A stretch of DNA of 64,000 nt from Castanea sativa (Eukaryota; Streptophyta; Magnoliopsida; Fagales; Fagaceae). The position numbers and the translations under genes are program-made. Positions 12,801 through 25,539 of this stretch are shown here, in pieces. The notes beneath the pieces are model-generated. The model searched no databases and was not told where the DNA came from. It saw only the letters and a program-made list of their open reading frames with translations. Numbering within the stretch: the stretch's first letter is position 1; each line of letters opens with the position of its first letter. The stretch is taken from contig NC_134015.1 in NCBI RefSeq assembly GCF_040712315.1, positions 59,473,964 through 59,537,963 on the forward strand, read 5' to 3'.

Positions 12801-14051
12801 AATAAACATATCTCTATTATAAATACCACAAAATTTAGAACAATTTATTATGTATTATTCTTATATTTCCCAATTAAATTAAATACAATCATATGATTAT
12901 GCTGACCAATAAAACATAAAAGATATTATCTTTTCCTAAGGATGATTAAATTCAACTTTGTGGTTCATTGACCAATGCAACCATATAATTGAATTTAATT
13001 GAGAAGCTTAAAGTACAATACTTAAGGAATTAATTATACTTAAGTTTTGTCCTTGCACATATAAAATGAATTAATTAAAAATATATATACATAAAGACAT
13101 ATTCATACGTTTTGCATCATGGAAATTTCAAGTAATGTAAAAATTTTGATTGGAAAACAAACTAGTAATACTTTGTATATTTGTTGATAAAATAATTGTT
13201 ATGCCATAATGAATTTGCCACATCATTTTAAAAGATGGCACCATGTGTCCGTTATGGTTTTTATTAACAGATTTTCGTGTGCACTTATTAAAAAGATTTC
13301 AAAAAGGGTCTTAATTATATTAGAATGTAACAAAAGCTAATAAAAAATTTACAGCTTAAACTAAAAGTGGCTCAACAAATCCCTACGAAAAATCAATCAA
13401 CTGCCTTATAAAATTCAACCTTAACAAATATACAAGATACCTATTAACCGGACCCTTCTTTGTTTTGTGTCGGATGAATAATAACTTTTGAGAGAAGCAT
13501 GCATTCCAATACTAATTGGCAGCTTCTATTGTTCACCACCAGCTCATTTCTTGCATAAACTCCAAGTATGTTAAGAAGTCAAAACCAAATCCAACGGCTG
13601 AAATTAATCCTATTCGTTGACATTGAACTTTAAGTATATATGTATATGGCTAAAATAATAACATGGTGTCTGGATTTGTTTAAAATAATATGTATGTAAT
13701 GTAAGTGCTACATATGTCTGATCTTGATAGCAATTTCTGGGATTTGCCTTTGGGCATGGAGGCGGTACTATCTTCTTCTCTCATTAAAATCCAAAACCAA
13801 AACCAACGAGCTTAAGGAAACAAGAATTTAAAGTGATGCTTGACCAGTATCCCACATTGGCCGACCAGGTCCCCTTCACAAAAGGGACAGGTACAGAGTC
13901 CAGTTTGTCCAAACTATGATGTATAACTGTATAAGAATTTGAGTTAATTTATAAGATTAAGACCCAACAAAATAAAATTGGGCACAACTGGAGCAGGTTT
14001 TGTCTCATTGTGAGCAAAATTCTTCAGGGGCGGCACTAGAGTAGGCAGGCA
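9873..14051. other. Intergenic, AT-rich, no gene recognised
   Basis: The first few hundred bases probably hold the GEK1 3' UTR. A 30 bp unit (AATAGG.TGTAGCGTATAATA and onward) occurs at 11451-11480 and 11511-11540, 60 bp apart. The stretch near 11590-12000 starts CTTGTTTGGCATTAGTTTC, a MITE-like end, but I could not find its partner terminus. The rest contains only short, low-quality reading frames. Confidence 0.5.
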
Positions 14052-14283
14052 GAGATTGTCTTGTACCTGGTTTGTTTTGTAATTTGCAAATATATATTCC
14101 TGGCTGCTTTTGTCACCTTTGCGTGGGAGTCTTGAGTTGAACATCATACAATATGACTTCTATAACTGAGATTGTCTTGTACCTGGTTTGTTTTGTAATT
14201 TGCAAATATATATTCCTGGCTGCTTTTGTCACCTTTGTGTGGGAGTCTTGAGTTGAACATCATACAATATGACTTCTATAACT
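14052..14283. repeat. Two-copy tandem duplication, period 116 bp
   Basis: The unit starting GAGATTGTCTTGTACCTGG at 14052 is repeated from 14168. I see one difference (CCTTTGCGTGGG versus CCTTTGTGTGGG). No coding content is recognised. Confidence 0.92.
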
Positions 14284-14320
14284 CCCTCATGAGTAATTTT
14301 TACATGCTCTAATGCTCTGA

Positions 14321-14400
14321 GAGCAATGCTTTCTCCCCTCACATGAGGGTGGGCTTCACGTGGGGCCCATTCCTCATGTGAGAGAAGGGAACATTGCTCC
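14321..14400. repeat. 80 bp imperfect hairpin (mini-MITE or hairpin RNA locus)
   Basis: The left arm GAGCAATGCTTTCTCCCC-TCACATGAGG pairs with the right arm CCTCATGTGAGAGAAGGG-AACATTGCTC, with a few mismatches and bulges. The loop is about 10 nt around TTCACGTGG. The size fits a very short foldback MITE or a plant small-RNA precursor; sequence alone does not distinguish these. Confidence 0.7.
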
Positions 14401-14838
14401 CGTGCACCTAAATTTTTTTCCCTCCTGAGGTCCCAATCCTATTGCCCAAAATACTTTTCTTGTTTTGGTCCTACATGTAATTTGCAATGTTCACCTACAT
14501 TGATATGGTTGGCTTTATCAAAAATAGGTTTGGTCACTTGACAATAGTTTTTGTCTTCCAATGAATAGAGGCATAAAATTTTATACAAACTTTTTTCATA
14601 ATTGTTGATGCATATGGCTTTGAATTGTCTTAATTAAAGTGGTGTCAGTATATACGTAAAAGTGTTGTTACTTCAATCTCAATTTACCACTTTGACATGT
14701 TGTAAAAAAGGTCATGAAATTTTTTATATCCTAACCTTGCTCTTTTTTCTTCACCGATCTATTAAAAAAAACACCCGATTAAGGTAAATATTAAAATTTA
14801 AAAACAAAACAATATCATTCTTTTCTTTTTCTTTTTTT

Positions 14839-14857
14839 GGGGGGGGGGGGGGGGGGG
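14839..14857 (+). repeat. Poly-G run of 19
   Basis: An uninterrupted G homopolymer directly follows a T-rich tract. Runs this long are rare, can form G-quadruplexes, and have unreliable length in sequencing data. Confidence 0.9.
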
Positions 14858-17800
14858 ATCAATAATTCTATCTTTTTGAGTGAAGAAGTAGCACTAGGTT
14901 ACATTTTCTTAGCCCTACTTCCTACAAAAACAGTGAAAAATGACTAAGCCACAAAATTCTACTCTCCAACAGAAAATGCCCCCTTTTATTTCTTGAAAAA
15001 GCTTTTAATATTGACATAGAGCGAAAAGTGTAATACCAGTAGATATTGTTCTAAGAAGTCTGAAATCAAGAAAATTAACTTGGCTCTAAAAAAAACTTGT
15101 TTTTCAAATAAAAAAAATTCTTAAACAAATCCTATCTGATATCCAAGGACTCAATTTTGATTAAGACAATATTAAATACACCAAAACGAAGGAAATAAAA
15201 TCTTAAACACTAAAATTCTTAAACTTTAATAAAAATATCACAAATTAAGAAATACAATTGAATAGCCCAATTTAAAACATGAATATCACTATTTTCGTGT
15301 GTGTTCTACTAAATATTACAATTTACTTAAAAAAATTTGAATAGCATTAAAGATTAACCGCATATTTTGTCCTACATACAATAGTCCGCATATTTTGTCC
15401 TACATACAATAGTTCCTATAGTCCTTTGAAAAAGAAACTTGTTGCTCTCCATCAATGAAAGGAGATCTCATTAATTTGTAGGAGTTATTTCAGCAAAGGA
15501 ATCAAAATTTGATAAAAACTATTCAATAGCATTCATATCATGTAGCTAGCAAATGTACCGTGGAGTCAGTGGTGCAATCATTTTCGGTTGTTCTTTCTCT
15601 AATTTTACCCATCAGTTTTAGATTGGATAAGCTTCATTTATTTTGATGTACCAGCCTGGGCATTGTTATATTCATCAATTTAACGGATGATTTATGGAGC
15701 ATGGACATTAGTTTAGGAAATAATTTATAAAAAAAAAAAAGGAATTGTCTTTTTTACAGCTTTTAGATAGAGTCAGACAACTTGCAAGCAGTATTCTAAA
15801 GAAAAAAAAGATTCTTCTCGGTATGTCCCATCTAATATCAAATTAGAGCTTCAGGTCCATGGTCCAATAACAAGTTCACAATCACTAGTCTAACTATAAT
15901 ACCAAATCACTAGTACACTCAATTTATTAGTCCATGATCCAACGATAAGTTCACAATGATTGACAAGGAAGCTGTGAAACTGAATTGAAAAAGAAAATTA
16001 CATTTTATAGAAGAAAGATATGAACGCGGGTTTGGGCAATTTGATAATTGAAGACAGCCTCTCAACGGTAATATTTATAAATGCACATTGATTTTTGCAA
16101 AAACACAAAAAAGCTGTGTTGTATTAAAGTAAAGTTGCTTCACATTTTAAGAAGTTACGTTAAAAGAAAAAAGTAAGTTTTAATAGTCTTACCGCACATA
16201 TTATTTATTTAGTTTCAAAAGGCACTTTTTGCACTTGGAAAGTGCAAACAAACGAGCACATACTCTATACACTCAATTAAAAACAACATACTAAAAGTGC
16301 ACAGTTACATTGTGATTTGATTCGCAGAAGCTTCACTAATTTGATTTCCCCCAATTTGATTTTGTCCCCCATCAAGTTGATTTTTCAAATAAGTGACCGT
16401 TTCTTTCGATATTTAACGCCTTTGTCGCAAAGACACAACTTGAAAATATGCTCCTAAAACTGCATTCTCTGCCTTTGCCTCAGCCTCGCTCAATAAGCTC
16501 CAAAACAGCTCTCCACAACTATTTGTTGAACACTTCTTTGTAAAGCCATCAATTTGATATTTGTTTGTTTTTTAACAACTTTAGCCTTAATTGAATTAAT
16601 TTCTTGTATTAATACCACTATGATCATGCCAAAATCACGAAATATTAACTTTGTTATTGGCGTGTTAAATGCCTTTTATGCAAATATGGTCACAATTCTA
16701 TGAAGATTTTTCATATGCATACAATATTATAAATAAAAAACATTTTTTTCTTAAACTTGTAAATTTTAAACAGTATCATTTCTATTGAATACCTCAATTT
16801 AGCTTAGAAGATATTCTTTTCAAATCTCACTCAAATTAATGATCCACAAAAATATAGCCTAGCTTAGGGCCGATTCAATATATTTTGGGGTTAGACACAA
16901 ATGTAAAATATATTGTTACTTAATATTTTATAAGAGATGCGTGAATTAAATAATCCAACATTTTTATATAATTTAATAGATTAATTTGACTATTTTCATA
17001 TATTTATAAAAGGTATTTTAAAACTTTTAATTTTAAAAATGTTGCAATATTCAGTATCATAATAACTATTATACTTTAGATAATCAATGTTTCTCTTGGC
17101 AATGTTAGATTTTAGTTATTGAACAATAGATTTTAGTAATGAATTTGTCTTAAGAACTATTAATTTTATTTTTATTTTTGATAGAGAGAAATGAAATGTA
17201 AAATTTTAGGAAAGTTAAAAAAATTTTATGTTCTTAAATTACCACAAACATAGTAAAAGGTATAAATAAATATTTAAAAATTATTTTTATTTATTACATT
17301 TTTGGGCCTTGATTAAATTATTTTACATTTTAAGACGTATAGGCAAAACATTCTATCAGCCAATAAAACATGTCTTCTTGTTTTTTTTTTTTTTTTTCTA
17401 AGTGAGAAACTTTACTTTTTTATTATTATTTTTTTGTGCAATATTATAAGACAAATAGATACAGTAATATATTCTATTTTAAGGGGCCTTAGGTCATTAA
17501 CTAAATACTTCGAGAGTACCACAAATGTGAACTCTTCCTATTACATGAATTGTGAGTCTCATCATAAATTTAATTAGTGAAACCTATAGTTATATGAGAA
17601 GAAAAAATACGCATTTATAGTACTGTAAAAGCACACAATATTTACCCCTACACTTACTACATCCACGTGAATTACTAGATTTTTTACTTGATGGCAATAA
17701 ACTTTACCAGTTAGGTTCATTAGAACCAACAGGTTCGTTAGAGTGAATTTAGTGAGGCTTTCAAAACACACAAAGAGAAGGTCTGCAATTAAGGCGAGAG

Positions 17801-20250
17801 AATATTAAAGGGACCAAAAAATCTCTGCATTTCATTGATATTCATTTAGGTCACTCCGAGGTCACAAGAACTGTACAACCAAAATAATCTGTGGAGTAAA
17901 TTAAAGGTGGCAGTTTGAGCTGTGAATGTCCTATAATCCTATATATGGAGTTATCTCATTAAATGAAAATAAGACAATCGTCTTCATATTTAATTTTTAA
18001 TCCGAAGTAGATAGTGGTATTCGTCCCCATCAATATTAACACATGAAAACATGAAGAAGGCATATTATAAGTAGGTGTTCTCTTTTATTATTAGGCCCCA
18101 CTCCGAAATCCTTTTAGCATTTTCCTCCTCCATTGTTGCTTTCTCCACATTTATGACATACCAATGGTGAACAAGAGTAGTCATTATTAAATCTCTGAGT
18201 AAGTATTTTTTTCTCTTTTCATTTATGGGCATAATTGCACTATCCAATTATTATGAACAGTATTTTAACAAATTATTAGTATTTAATAAGAGATTGGTGG
18301 GTGAGGATTATATATAGGAGCTATGAGCAGTATGTTTATTAATACTGTTGTCCTTTACGAGAAATGAGAACATGGAATGATGAGGGAAGCTGATAAGAAT
18401 CAAGAAGAAGAGTAATTAAATCTTATCTATCTAATTTTGTACGCGTTAAATTAAACTAAACTCCCAAGAAAGAGAATTAATTAAAGAAAAATACTAATGA
18501 ATATTCTTTGAGCAATGGTTAACAATTCCTTTAAATAGAAGTAAAAACTTTATGAGAAAAAAAAAACAATTAATGTTTTGACAGTTTTTTTCATTTTTCA
18601 TAAAAATGATACTAAAATTTTCTTAAAATAAATTGTTAACTATTGTTTTAAAGGCATTCGTTAGAATGGCCCTTAATTAAAATTAAAAAAAAAAAAAAAA
18701 AAAGAGAAAAAAGAAGAAGAAGGGGAAACTGTGTTTCCTTACGAGTGAGTGTGAGTTGAGATTCACGTGCAAGAGAGCCTCCCTTTTTGTCTTGTTATCA
18801 ATCTCATAGAAAAGTATAGGTCAAACACTCTTGCTAGCCATTTACATATTTAATAATTCTATTATACTAATGTATTATAAAAAAACAAAGTTGGTACCAA
18901 TATATATATTAATTCATGAGCTTTGCCATGACGAGCATGTCAAGCAATTAATGCCACCCACAGGCGTAAGAATAACAATATGTTATTAGCAAGTAAACTT
19001 CTATCTATACTAGCTCTATACTAATACGATAGTTGTGGTAAAATAAGCAAATATTAATATTGCACATCTGTTAGTTAGATTTTTTTTTTTTTTTTGAAGT
19101 GCATGTGATATGGTATATGGAAAGGTGAAGCTTGTGTCCCGTGGCTAATGCCACTGAACACGTGTCTGTATCCTAATAGGTTTGGTGATTACTGGACACA
19201 AGCCAGACTCCTATATGGAATATATGGTCCATGACTTTCTTCTTATTAACTATTATATAGTATTATGTGAAATGTCACGATCTTTTGTTAAAAAAAACAC
19301 TAAAGAGTAGCTAACTTTCTCTTATTTGTCTTAATACTTTATTATTTGATACCTAAAAAGTGATTGGAAAACCGCATAAAGCAGAGAACTCTTTATAAAT
19401 TTTTTTTTTCTTCCTGAATGCAGAGAACTCCATTTGGATGGTATTGAAAACACCAACTTTAGTAAACCATTATACCTAATTAATACCGTTGCTTTGATGG
19501 TGGAGGCATGTGAGTATTGGCGTTGACATGGGGATTGTTTAAAACTGTGGTTGTGGATAAGTGAAAAAATTAAAGTGGTTTGTGCTGAGGGAGGTTTGTT
19601 TTGTTGTATATTTGTAACGGTTAACCCTTATTAGATAAGACTTATTGCACACTTTTACATACACTTTCTGTAAAATTGTGTTTTTATTTGGTAATATTAT
19701 TCTAATAACATTATTTGTATTTTTTAAAAATATATATAGATAAAAAAAATGTATATTTTTATTTTTTAAACAATAAATTTTTATTTTTTTAAATATTGTA
19801 AACTATTATTTAAATTACAGTAGCAAACAGAACTTTGTAGACAACATCCGTGCAATCTTACACACGCAAGTTTGCTCGAGTCCACCTCATTGAAAGATGA
19901 AAGTTGAAACATGGATCAAAGCCTAGCTACTTGCTTATCTTTTTCCTACCTACTACTATCCTGTAGCCCGTGTATCCATTAAAAGAGACAGAATCTGATC
20001 TGGATCGAGCTCACTGCAGAGCCTCGTCGGATCAGTTTCAACTTTCTATTCACACACACTGTGATCATCGAAAACCAAGCTTGCATGACAAATCTACATC
20101 ATGTTCATTGTGCATGTAGATTTTATCATTTCATTTCATTTGAGAAAATATTAGTTGTAACGACTTAGTTCTGATCAAACAAATTTTTGTGAGTTTAATA
20201 TAGAATTATGATTAAACAATGTTTCTTGGATCACACAACATGATATCTTC

Positions 20251-20317
<67 letters not shown>

Positions 20318-22050
20318 TGAGCAGGCCGATGGTAAAATCATGTGGAAATGTGCATGTTAATATTAAAACCGTGTAGGTGGGATGAATCAGGTTTTTTCAC
20401 TTCGTTAACAAATCCGTGTATTATTTTTATTGTGCTTCAAATTCTTGATTTTTTTTTTTTTTTTTTGAGAATGAAAATGATTGCTTGTTTCTGTTATTTG
20501 TTGAAGTAAATCATAATTTTTTTTTTTTTTAAAAATCCCTTGTTTAGTTTAACTCAAAAAAATCCGTTGTTAAATTTGGATAAGTCAAAATCCAATTAGA
20601 GGGTTCTTTTTCCACAAGTTAGGACCAAATTTCCTTCAAATAACAAAAAAGAGGAACAGCTAATGATTATTAGGAAAGAAAAAGGAAGGCAGAGTTGATT
20701 AATTTTTAATTTAATTACACGGTACCAGCAGTATTGACTTAATATAATATTGGTGAACTTGATTTTTCTTGACTAAACCAAAAGCATTTGCACAATACAA
20801 TCCAGTGGGCAATTGGGCATGAAAGCATTACTCCTCTAACAATATAGCAAGAGCTTGTTGCTATCAACTCCTTGCAGAAAAGAAAAGGACATTGGAAATG
20901 TGCATGAAATTAGGTAAGAAGCTGGACCAAAAAGAAAAGTGATGACCAATAATGAATAGCCATGGGTTGTGTTTGCTAATTACTGTTTATTTGCAATTGC
21001 GTGAACAAAATAGCAATGCAAAGTGCTGCCATAATACTAGAGTTTTTTCTTTTTCTTTTTCTTTTTAAAATAGACAAGATAAAATTTCAAAACAATTGAT
21101 GCTTGTTGTTTCTTATCTATTGAAGTCATCAATTGTTTTTTAGTGTACGCAGAATTTGAATTTTTAAATCTTTTATTTAACGACAATAAATTTTATCATT
21201 TAAGTTAACTGGAATCTATTCCAAAATACTAAAGATGGCTACAATGGTTTTCTCTACAGACATAAACTAGTTACTTCCCCACCTCTAAAAGGTTGGAGTC
21301 TTGTTTTTGCATCATCTATCAGGTGGCATACTCTAGGTATGGTTTTATTATGTAGCATGTATTGCATGCTCTCTAGATGTGTTTTTGTTTGGGTAACATT
21401 CAATAGACATAGTTTATGATAACTGTAATAATCTAACTTTTTTTAGATGTATGACAAAAAGATAAAAACTATTTTATTTTCGATAAAACCAAAAGTTAAA
21501 TTATTTACAAAACAGTTGAGACAAAAGCCAATAAGCAAAAAGCTTTTTATCTTTACCGAAATGGTCACTTGTTGGTTACTTTTGTTTTGAATAGAATTTC
21601 GATATATGAAATCCGCTTTTGATAATTGTACTCTTTATTATTAGTCTAAGACACCAGTTGATTTTTGGTGTAAGCAGATAATGTATATTGAATCTCTTAT
21701 TCAACCATCTAAGATCATCTAAGACTTTATCAGTTTAACTAATTGGAACTCACTATTTAATTTGTTAGTAATTGTGGTTAGCTTAATTGGCTTAATTATT
21801 TGCTTAAAGACATATCGCCTTCAAGAAAATAAGTTTAGTTAAATGCACATGATAATTTTGTGAAAGTTGATTTGAACTAAAATTTCACAAAACTTATGAG
21901 AAAGGAGAAATTGAATTCAAATTTATAATGTCTAGTCAATTCAACAATGAGATTTTTGGCCAAGACGTTTTGTTAGTCAATTAACACATTAGTATTTAGT
22001 ATTTACAATGAAAATGTTCAAAATTCAAGTCTTTTACTCCAACCATCAAA
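14858..22050. other. Intergenic, AT-rich, no gene recognised
   Basis: Contents seen: a 28 bp unit (CCGCATATTTTGTCCTACAT and onward) in two exact tandem copies at 15358-15413; a short hairpin around TTTTTGCACTT/AAAGTGCAAA near 16219-16248; many A or T homopolymers; and a long (TA)n microsatellite at 20254-20312. No reading frame looks like a protein and no TE protein remnant was recognised. Confidence 0.5.
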
Positions 22051-22231
22051 TTATATATAAAAATAGCATCTACAATTATTTTACATATAGCAATTGAGAC
22101 TTTAAAATTAATTTATTAAGAATTATTACTAAAATCCTCATATTATATATAAAAAGAGCATCTACGATTATTTGACATATAGCAATTGAGACTTCAAAAT
22201 TAATTTATTAGGAATTATTACTGAAATTGTA
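22051..22231. repeat. Two-copy tandem duplication, period about 92 bp
   Basis: TTATATATAAAAATAGCATC at 22051 and TTATATATAAAAAGAGCATC at 22143 begin two diverged copies. They share ACATATAGCAATTGAGACTT and AATTAATTTATTA.GAATTA. Confidence 0.85.
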
Positions 22232-22263
22232 AGAGAGTACTAATAATTAAAAAGAAAGAGTTA

Positions 22264-22738
22264 GAGCATTTGCATTAGTTCATGCAAAATTTTTTGTTTA
22301 TATTAGCATAAGAACCTACTTTTTCTATTTTTGTTTAAAAAAGCTGTTCCCAAACAGACCTTACATTTCATTAAAATATCATTTTTTTTCTTAATTTTTA
22401 AATTGTTTTCCTTTGTTCATTCACAACAACTACTTTCCACTTTTCTTTTTCATTCTCGAGATACCTAAAGAAATAATAAACAATTAAATACAATATAAAT
22501 AGTATTAGTATAAACTTACACGATTACTATAGTAAACTTGTAGTCATGTATATGGACTAATGTGAGTTATTTTAATTAAAATTATGTAAATTTTACACTT
22601 TTTTTTTATTATATGCAAAGTGACGTGAATGCTCCAAACACTGTAAATTTAAAAACTTATATACAAACTTCCATAAATCATTTTTAATTAAAACGATGTA
22701 AATATTACACATTTTTCTTTTAGATAAGGTGAATGCTC
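22264..22738. mobile_element. Harbinger-like MITE (about 475 bp) with duplicated right end
   Basis: The left terminus is GAGCATTTGCATTAG after TTA (22261-22263). The right terminus ends GGTGAATGCTC before TAA (22739-22741). GAGCAT termini with 3 bp TTA/TAA flanks match the pattern of other elements in this window and the PIF/Harbinger target preference. The right end is duplicated: a TTTAATTAAAA.(T/G)ATGTAAAT stretch followed by GTGAATGCTC occurs near 22572-22636 and again near 22683-22738. Confidence 0.6.
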
Positions 22739-22741
22739 TAA

Positions 22742-23863
22742 GAGCATTCTCACCAAGAGTTTTAAAAACTTTAGAATTTAGCAACTAAAAAAGTCACTTT
22801 ATAACATTTAACATATCACTTTACAATACATCCAACATCAAAATTTTTATTTTTTTTACCACTTTATTTAAATATTCTTGTACGAGCGCTCCCCTCTTGA
22901 AAGCCCAGATGGTTATGGAAGCCCATTGTGCTAACACCACAGTACGGAATCTAGTGTCGGTCAAATGCACAGGCTCATTTTGGACAAGCTAAGATGCTCC
23001 TTGAAGCCCCGAAATCTAGGGATGAAGACGTTTATGACATGGTTGGCAATGGAAAGTCTCGTCATCCCCAATGAATGGGCCCCCGAGCATCCATAACTTG
23101 GAAAGCACGTATTCACCTCGGGAACATCTCGGCCGAGCAACAAGCCCAACGGTGGAGCTGGTTCCAATGCCACTATCACCCTCTACCCACCACCAAATGC
23201 CCACTCAAGAGCAACGGTATTGGACCTCCCCTCCACTACCTAGGGAACATCTCGGCCGAGCAACAGACCCAACGGTGGAACTAGTTCCAATGCCATTTTC
23301 ATTTTATCTCATTCGCATTTAAAGCATCCACTCAGGAATAACAACATTGGACCCCTCCCTCCACTGACTAGGAAAGTGATCGTGCCAATCCCACAACCTC
23401 GTTCTATAAATAGGCAAAGGAAATTTAGGTGAGGGGGTTGGCAATTCTGGGGTGAGGAATTGTAGAGTGAAAGAATCATCACCTGAGGAGAGAAAGGAAG
23501 GTACTAAAAGTAAGGGAAAGTAACAGAATTGGGCCAATCGAGCACAGCATCACCCATAGTAGGAAATCCAAAAGCCCACCATACAAATAGATTGTGAGCC
23601 CAAATACCTCTTAGGCCTAATAGTCGTATATGGGTGTGGACAATTCTTTTTTATTATTATTTTAATCGAAGGAAAGAGAAAGAGTATGAGAGAGAAATTC
23701 TTATTTTCATTGAAGTGATAATAATTTAAAGATTTCAAATGACATTTTACTGTAGCTAAGATTTTAAAACTTTTAAAAATAACACCATTAATATAATGTG
23801 CTTTTTTAGAATTTAATGTTAAAAAATAGCATTTTAACATTTGAAACTTTGATGAGAATGAAG
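22742..23863. mobile_element. Second MITE, abutting the first and split by a solo LTR
   Basis: GAGCATTCTCACCAAGAG begins at 22742, directly after the TAA shared with the neighbouring element. Its likely right end is ACTTTGATGAGAATG, ending near 23860, an approximate inverted match. The interior is interrupted by the LTR at 22879-23642. The right terminus is degenerate, so the extent is uncertain. Confidence 0.45.
22879..23642 (+). mobile_element. Solo LTR with perfect 5 bp target-site duplication
   Basis: The LTR starts TGTACGAGCGCTCCCC and ends GGGTGTGGACA (TG...CA). It is flanked on both sides by ATTCT (22874-22878 and 23643-23647). It has a promoter-like CTATAAATAGG near 23404. An internal block with GGAACATCTCGGCCGAGCAA occurs twice, at about 23120 and 23243. 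With no internal domain attached, it is a solo LTR produced by LTR-LTR recombination. Orientation follows the TATA box. Reading frames inside it are not genes. Confidence 0.85.
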
Positions 23864-24157
23864 TTTTGTGAATATGATACTCATGTGAAATTGCACAGGG
23901 ATGATAAGGGTTGTCTGGTAGAATAGTTTGAGATGAAATTTTTATAATTTGAGATGAAATTTTTGTAATTTTTTAAAATACATGTGGGAGAAAAAGTGTG
24001 TAAAAATATATATAATATTATTTAAAATATAAAATATTGAGTTTAAACTTAGAGCCCAAACAGGTCTAACACTTTTGGATCTGGTAATTGACAACTCCAA
24101 TCCGAACTTCAAAAACCAAATTGTACCTGTCCTTTGCTTCATTCACGATCCTCGAAG

Positions 24158-25539
24158 GCTTGTTTGGTTTGAAAAAAATGATCACTCATTACTCATCACT
24201 CAGTTTTCATCACCAATCACTCATCATTCATAACTCATTACCCATCACTTAAAATACCCCAATATCTTACTTCACCTGTTTGGCACATATTTTCAATTTT
24301 CCATCACTCAATTTTTTCTACTTTTTGTGGGACCCATGCTTGAGCACCACATCATAATTTCTGTTAGCTTACCTGCCTCAACCTCACTCTCTTCATTTCC
24401 TTTTCTTCCCCTTCAGTCACCATTGCCCTGTTACTCTCACTGAAGTTGTCCTCTTTCTCTTTCATTTCTCATGTACACACACATCAACAAGAACAATCCT
24501 ATCCCAAACCTACGGCCAAACCATCATAAACATACAAACACAAATGAATACAAACATAAACTCATAGGTACCCGCAGATGTTCAAATCAAAACCCACAAA
24601 TACCCAAATCAAAATTCACAAATACAGACCTTATGCCCAAATCAAATCCGAACTCACACCACAAATTTGAACCCATAACAGCTACCCATATCTCAGATTT
24701 AAACCCACCACAGCCACACCACAAATTTGAACCATATACACACCCCTCTCTCAAAAATCAAAACCCTATAACCAAATCAAAAAAATCTAAACCCAAATCA
24801 AAAAAATTTTGATCTTGCCAAGGAGATAGAGAGAACTCTGCAAATTCGGTGGAGGGTAGAGAGGTGCAGCGAGAGGACAAGAGAGAGAGGGAGAGATCTT
24901 CGCCTGGGTTTCGACGCTCAGGCCAAATCGTTGCTGTGGATGCCGAGAAGATCGTTGCTGTGGATGCCAATTCGACACTCCGGCCAAATCGTTGTTGTGG
25001 ATGTCGAGAAGATCGTTGCTGTGATGCCGATTTTGATGCTCCGGCCAGATCGAAGAATGAGTACGGTAGCAGCGATGAGGAGAACGAGTGCATGGTGGAG
25101 CTTTTCGGCGTGTGATCGAAGATCGACGTTGATTATCTCTCGGCTTGGGTCGGCATGTGAGTGACCGGAGGGAGAAGAACAAAAAAGAAAGAACAGAAAG
25201 AAGAAGAAAGAAAGAAAGAAAGAAAAGTGGAGAAGAAAGGGGGGAAAAAAAGAAAAAAAAAAAGAAAAAGAGTGACCGATGGGATGTGACTAGCTTTTGG
25301 CCCCACAATCTCCTCCTATTTACGAACATGCCACTGAAAACAGATTTTGAGTTATGAAAACAGGTGAAACCTGTTTTCATTTTCCATAACTGTGATCCAG
25401 TTTTTTGAGTGATTGAGTCATGAAAACCATGATTGGAAACTCATCTAAACAACAACTCCTTTGTGGGACCCACTTGTTTTGGATGATGGATCATGAAAAC
25501 TGAGTGATATCACTCCGTTTTTATGCAATCCAAACATGC
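24158..25539. mobile_element. Nonautonomous terminal-inverted-repeat element, about 1.4 kb
   Basis: The left end GCTTGTTTGGTTTG...CACTCAGTTTTCAT and the right end, read inverted, GCATGTTTGGATTG...CACTCAGTTTTCAT, match over about 60 bp with gaps. The left arm is full of ACTCATCACTC-like words. The interior has a direct repeat (GGCCAAATCGTTG(C/T)TGTGGAT units at 24921-25050) and a purine-rich stretch at 25170-25270. No transposase is seen and I found no convincing target-site duplication, so the superfamily is open. Open frames in the purine-rich part are low-complexity artefacts. Confidence 0.6.

Noticed and set aside
24787..25380. 197-codon minus-strand open frame
   Set aside because: It spans a purine-rich tract and direct repeats inside a TIR element; the composition (Phe/Ser/Leu runs) is low complexity and no domain is visible.
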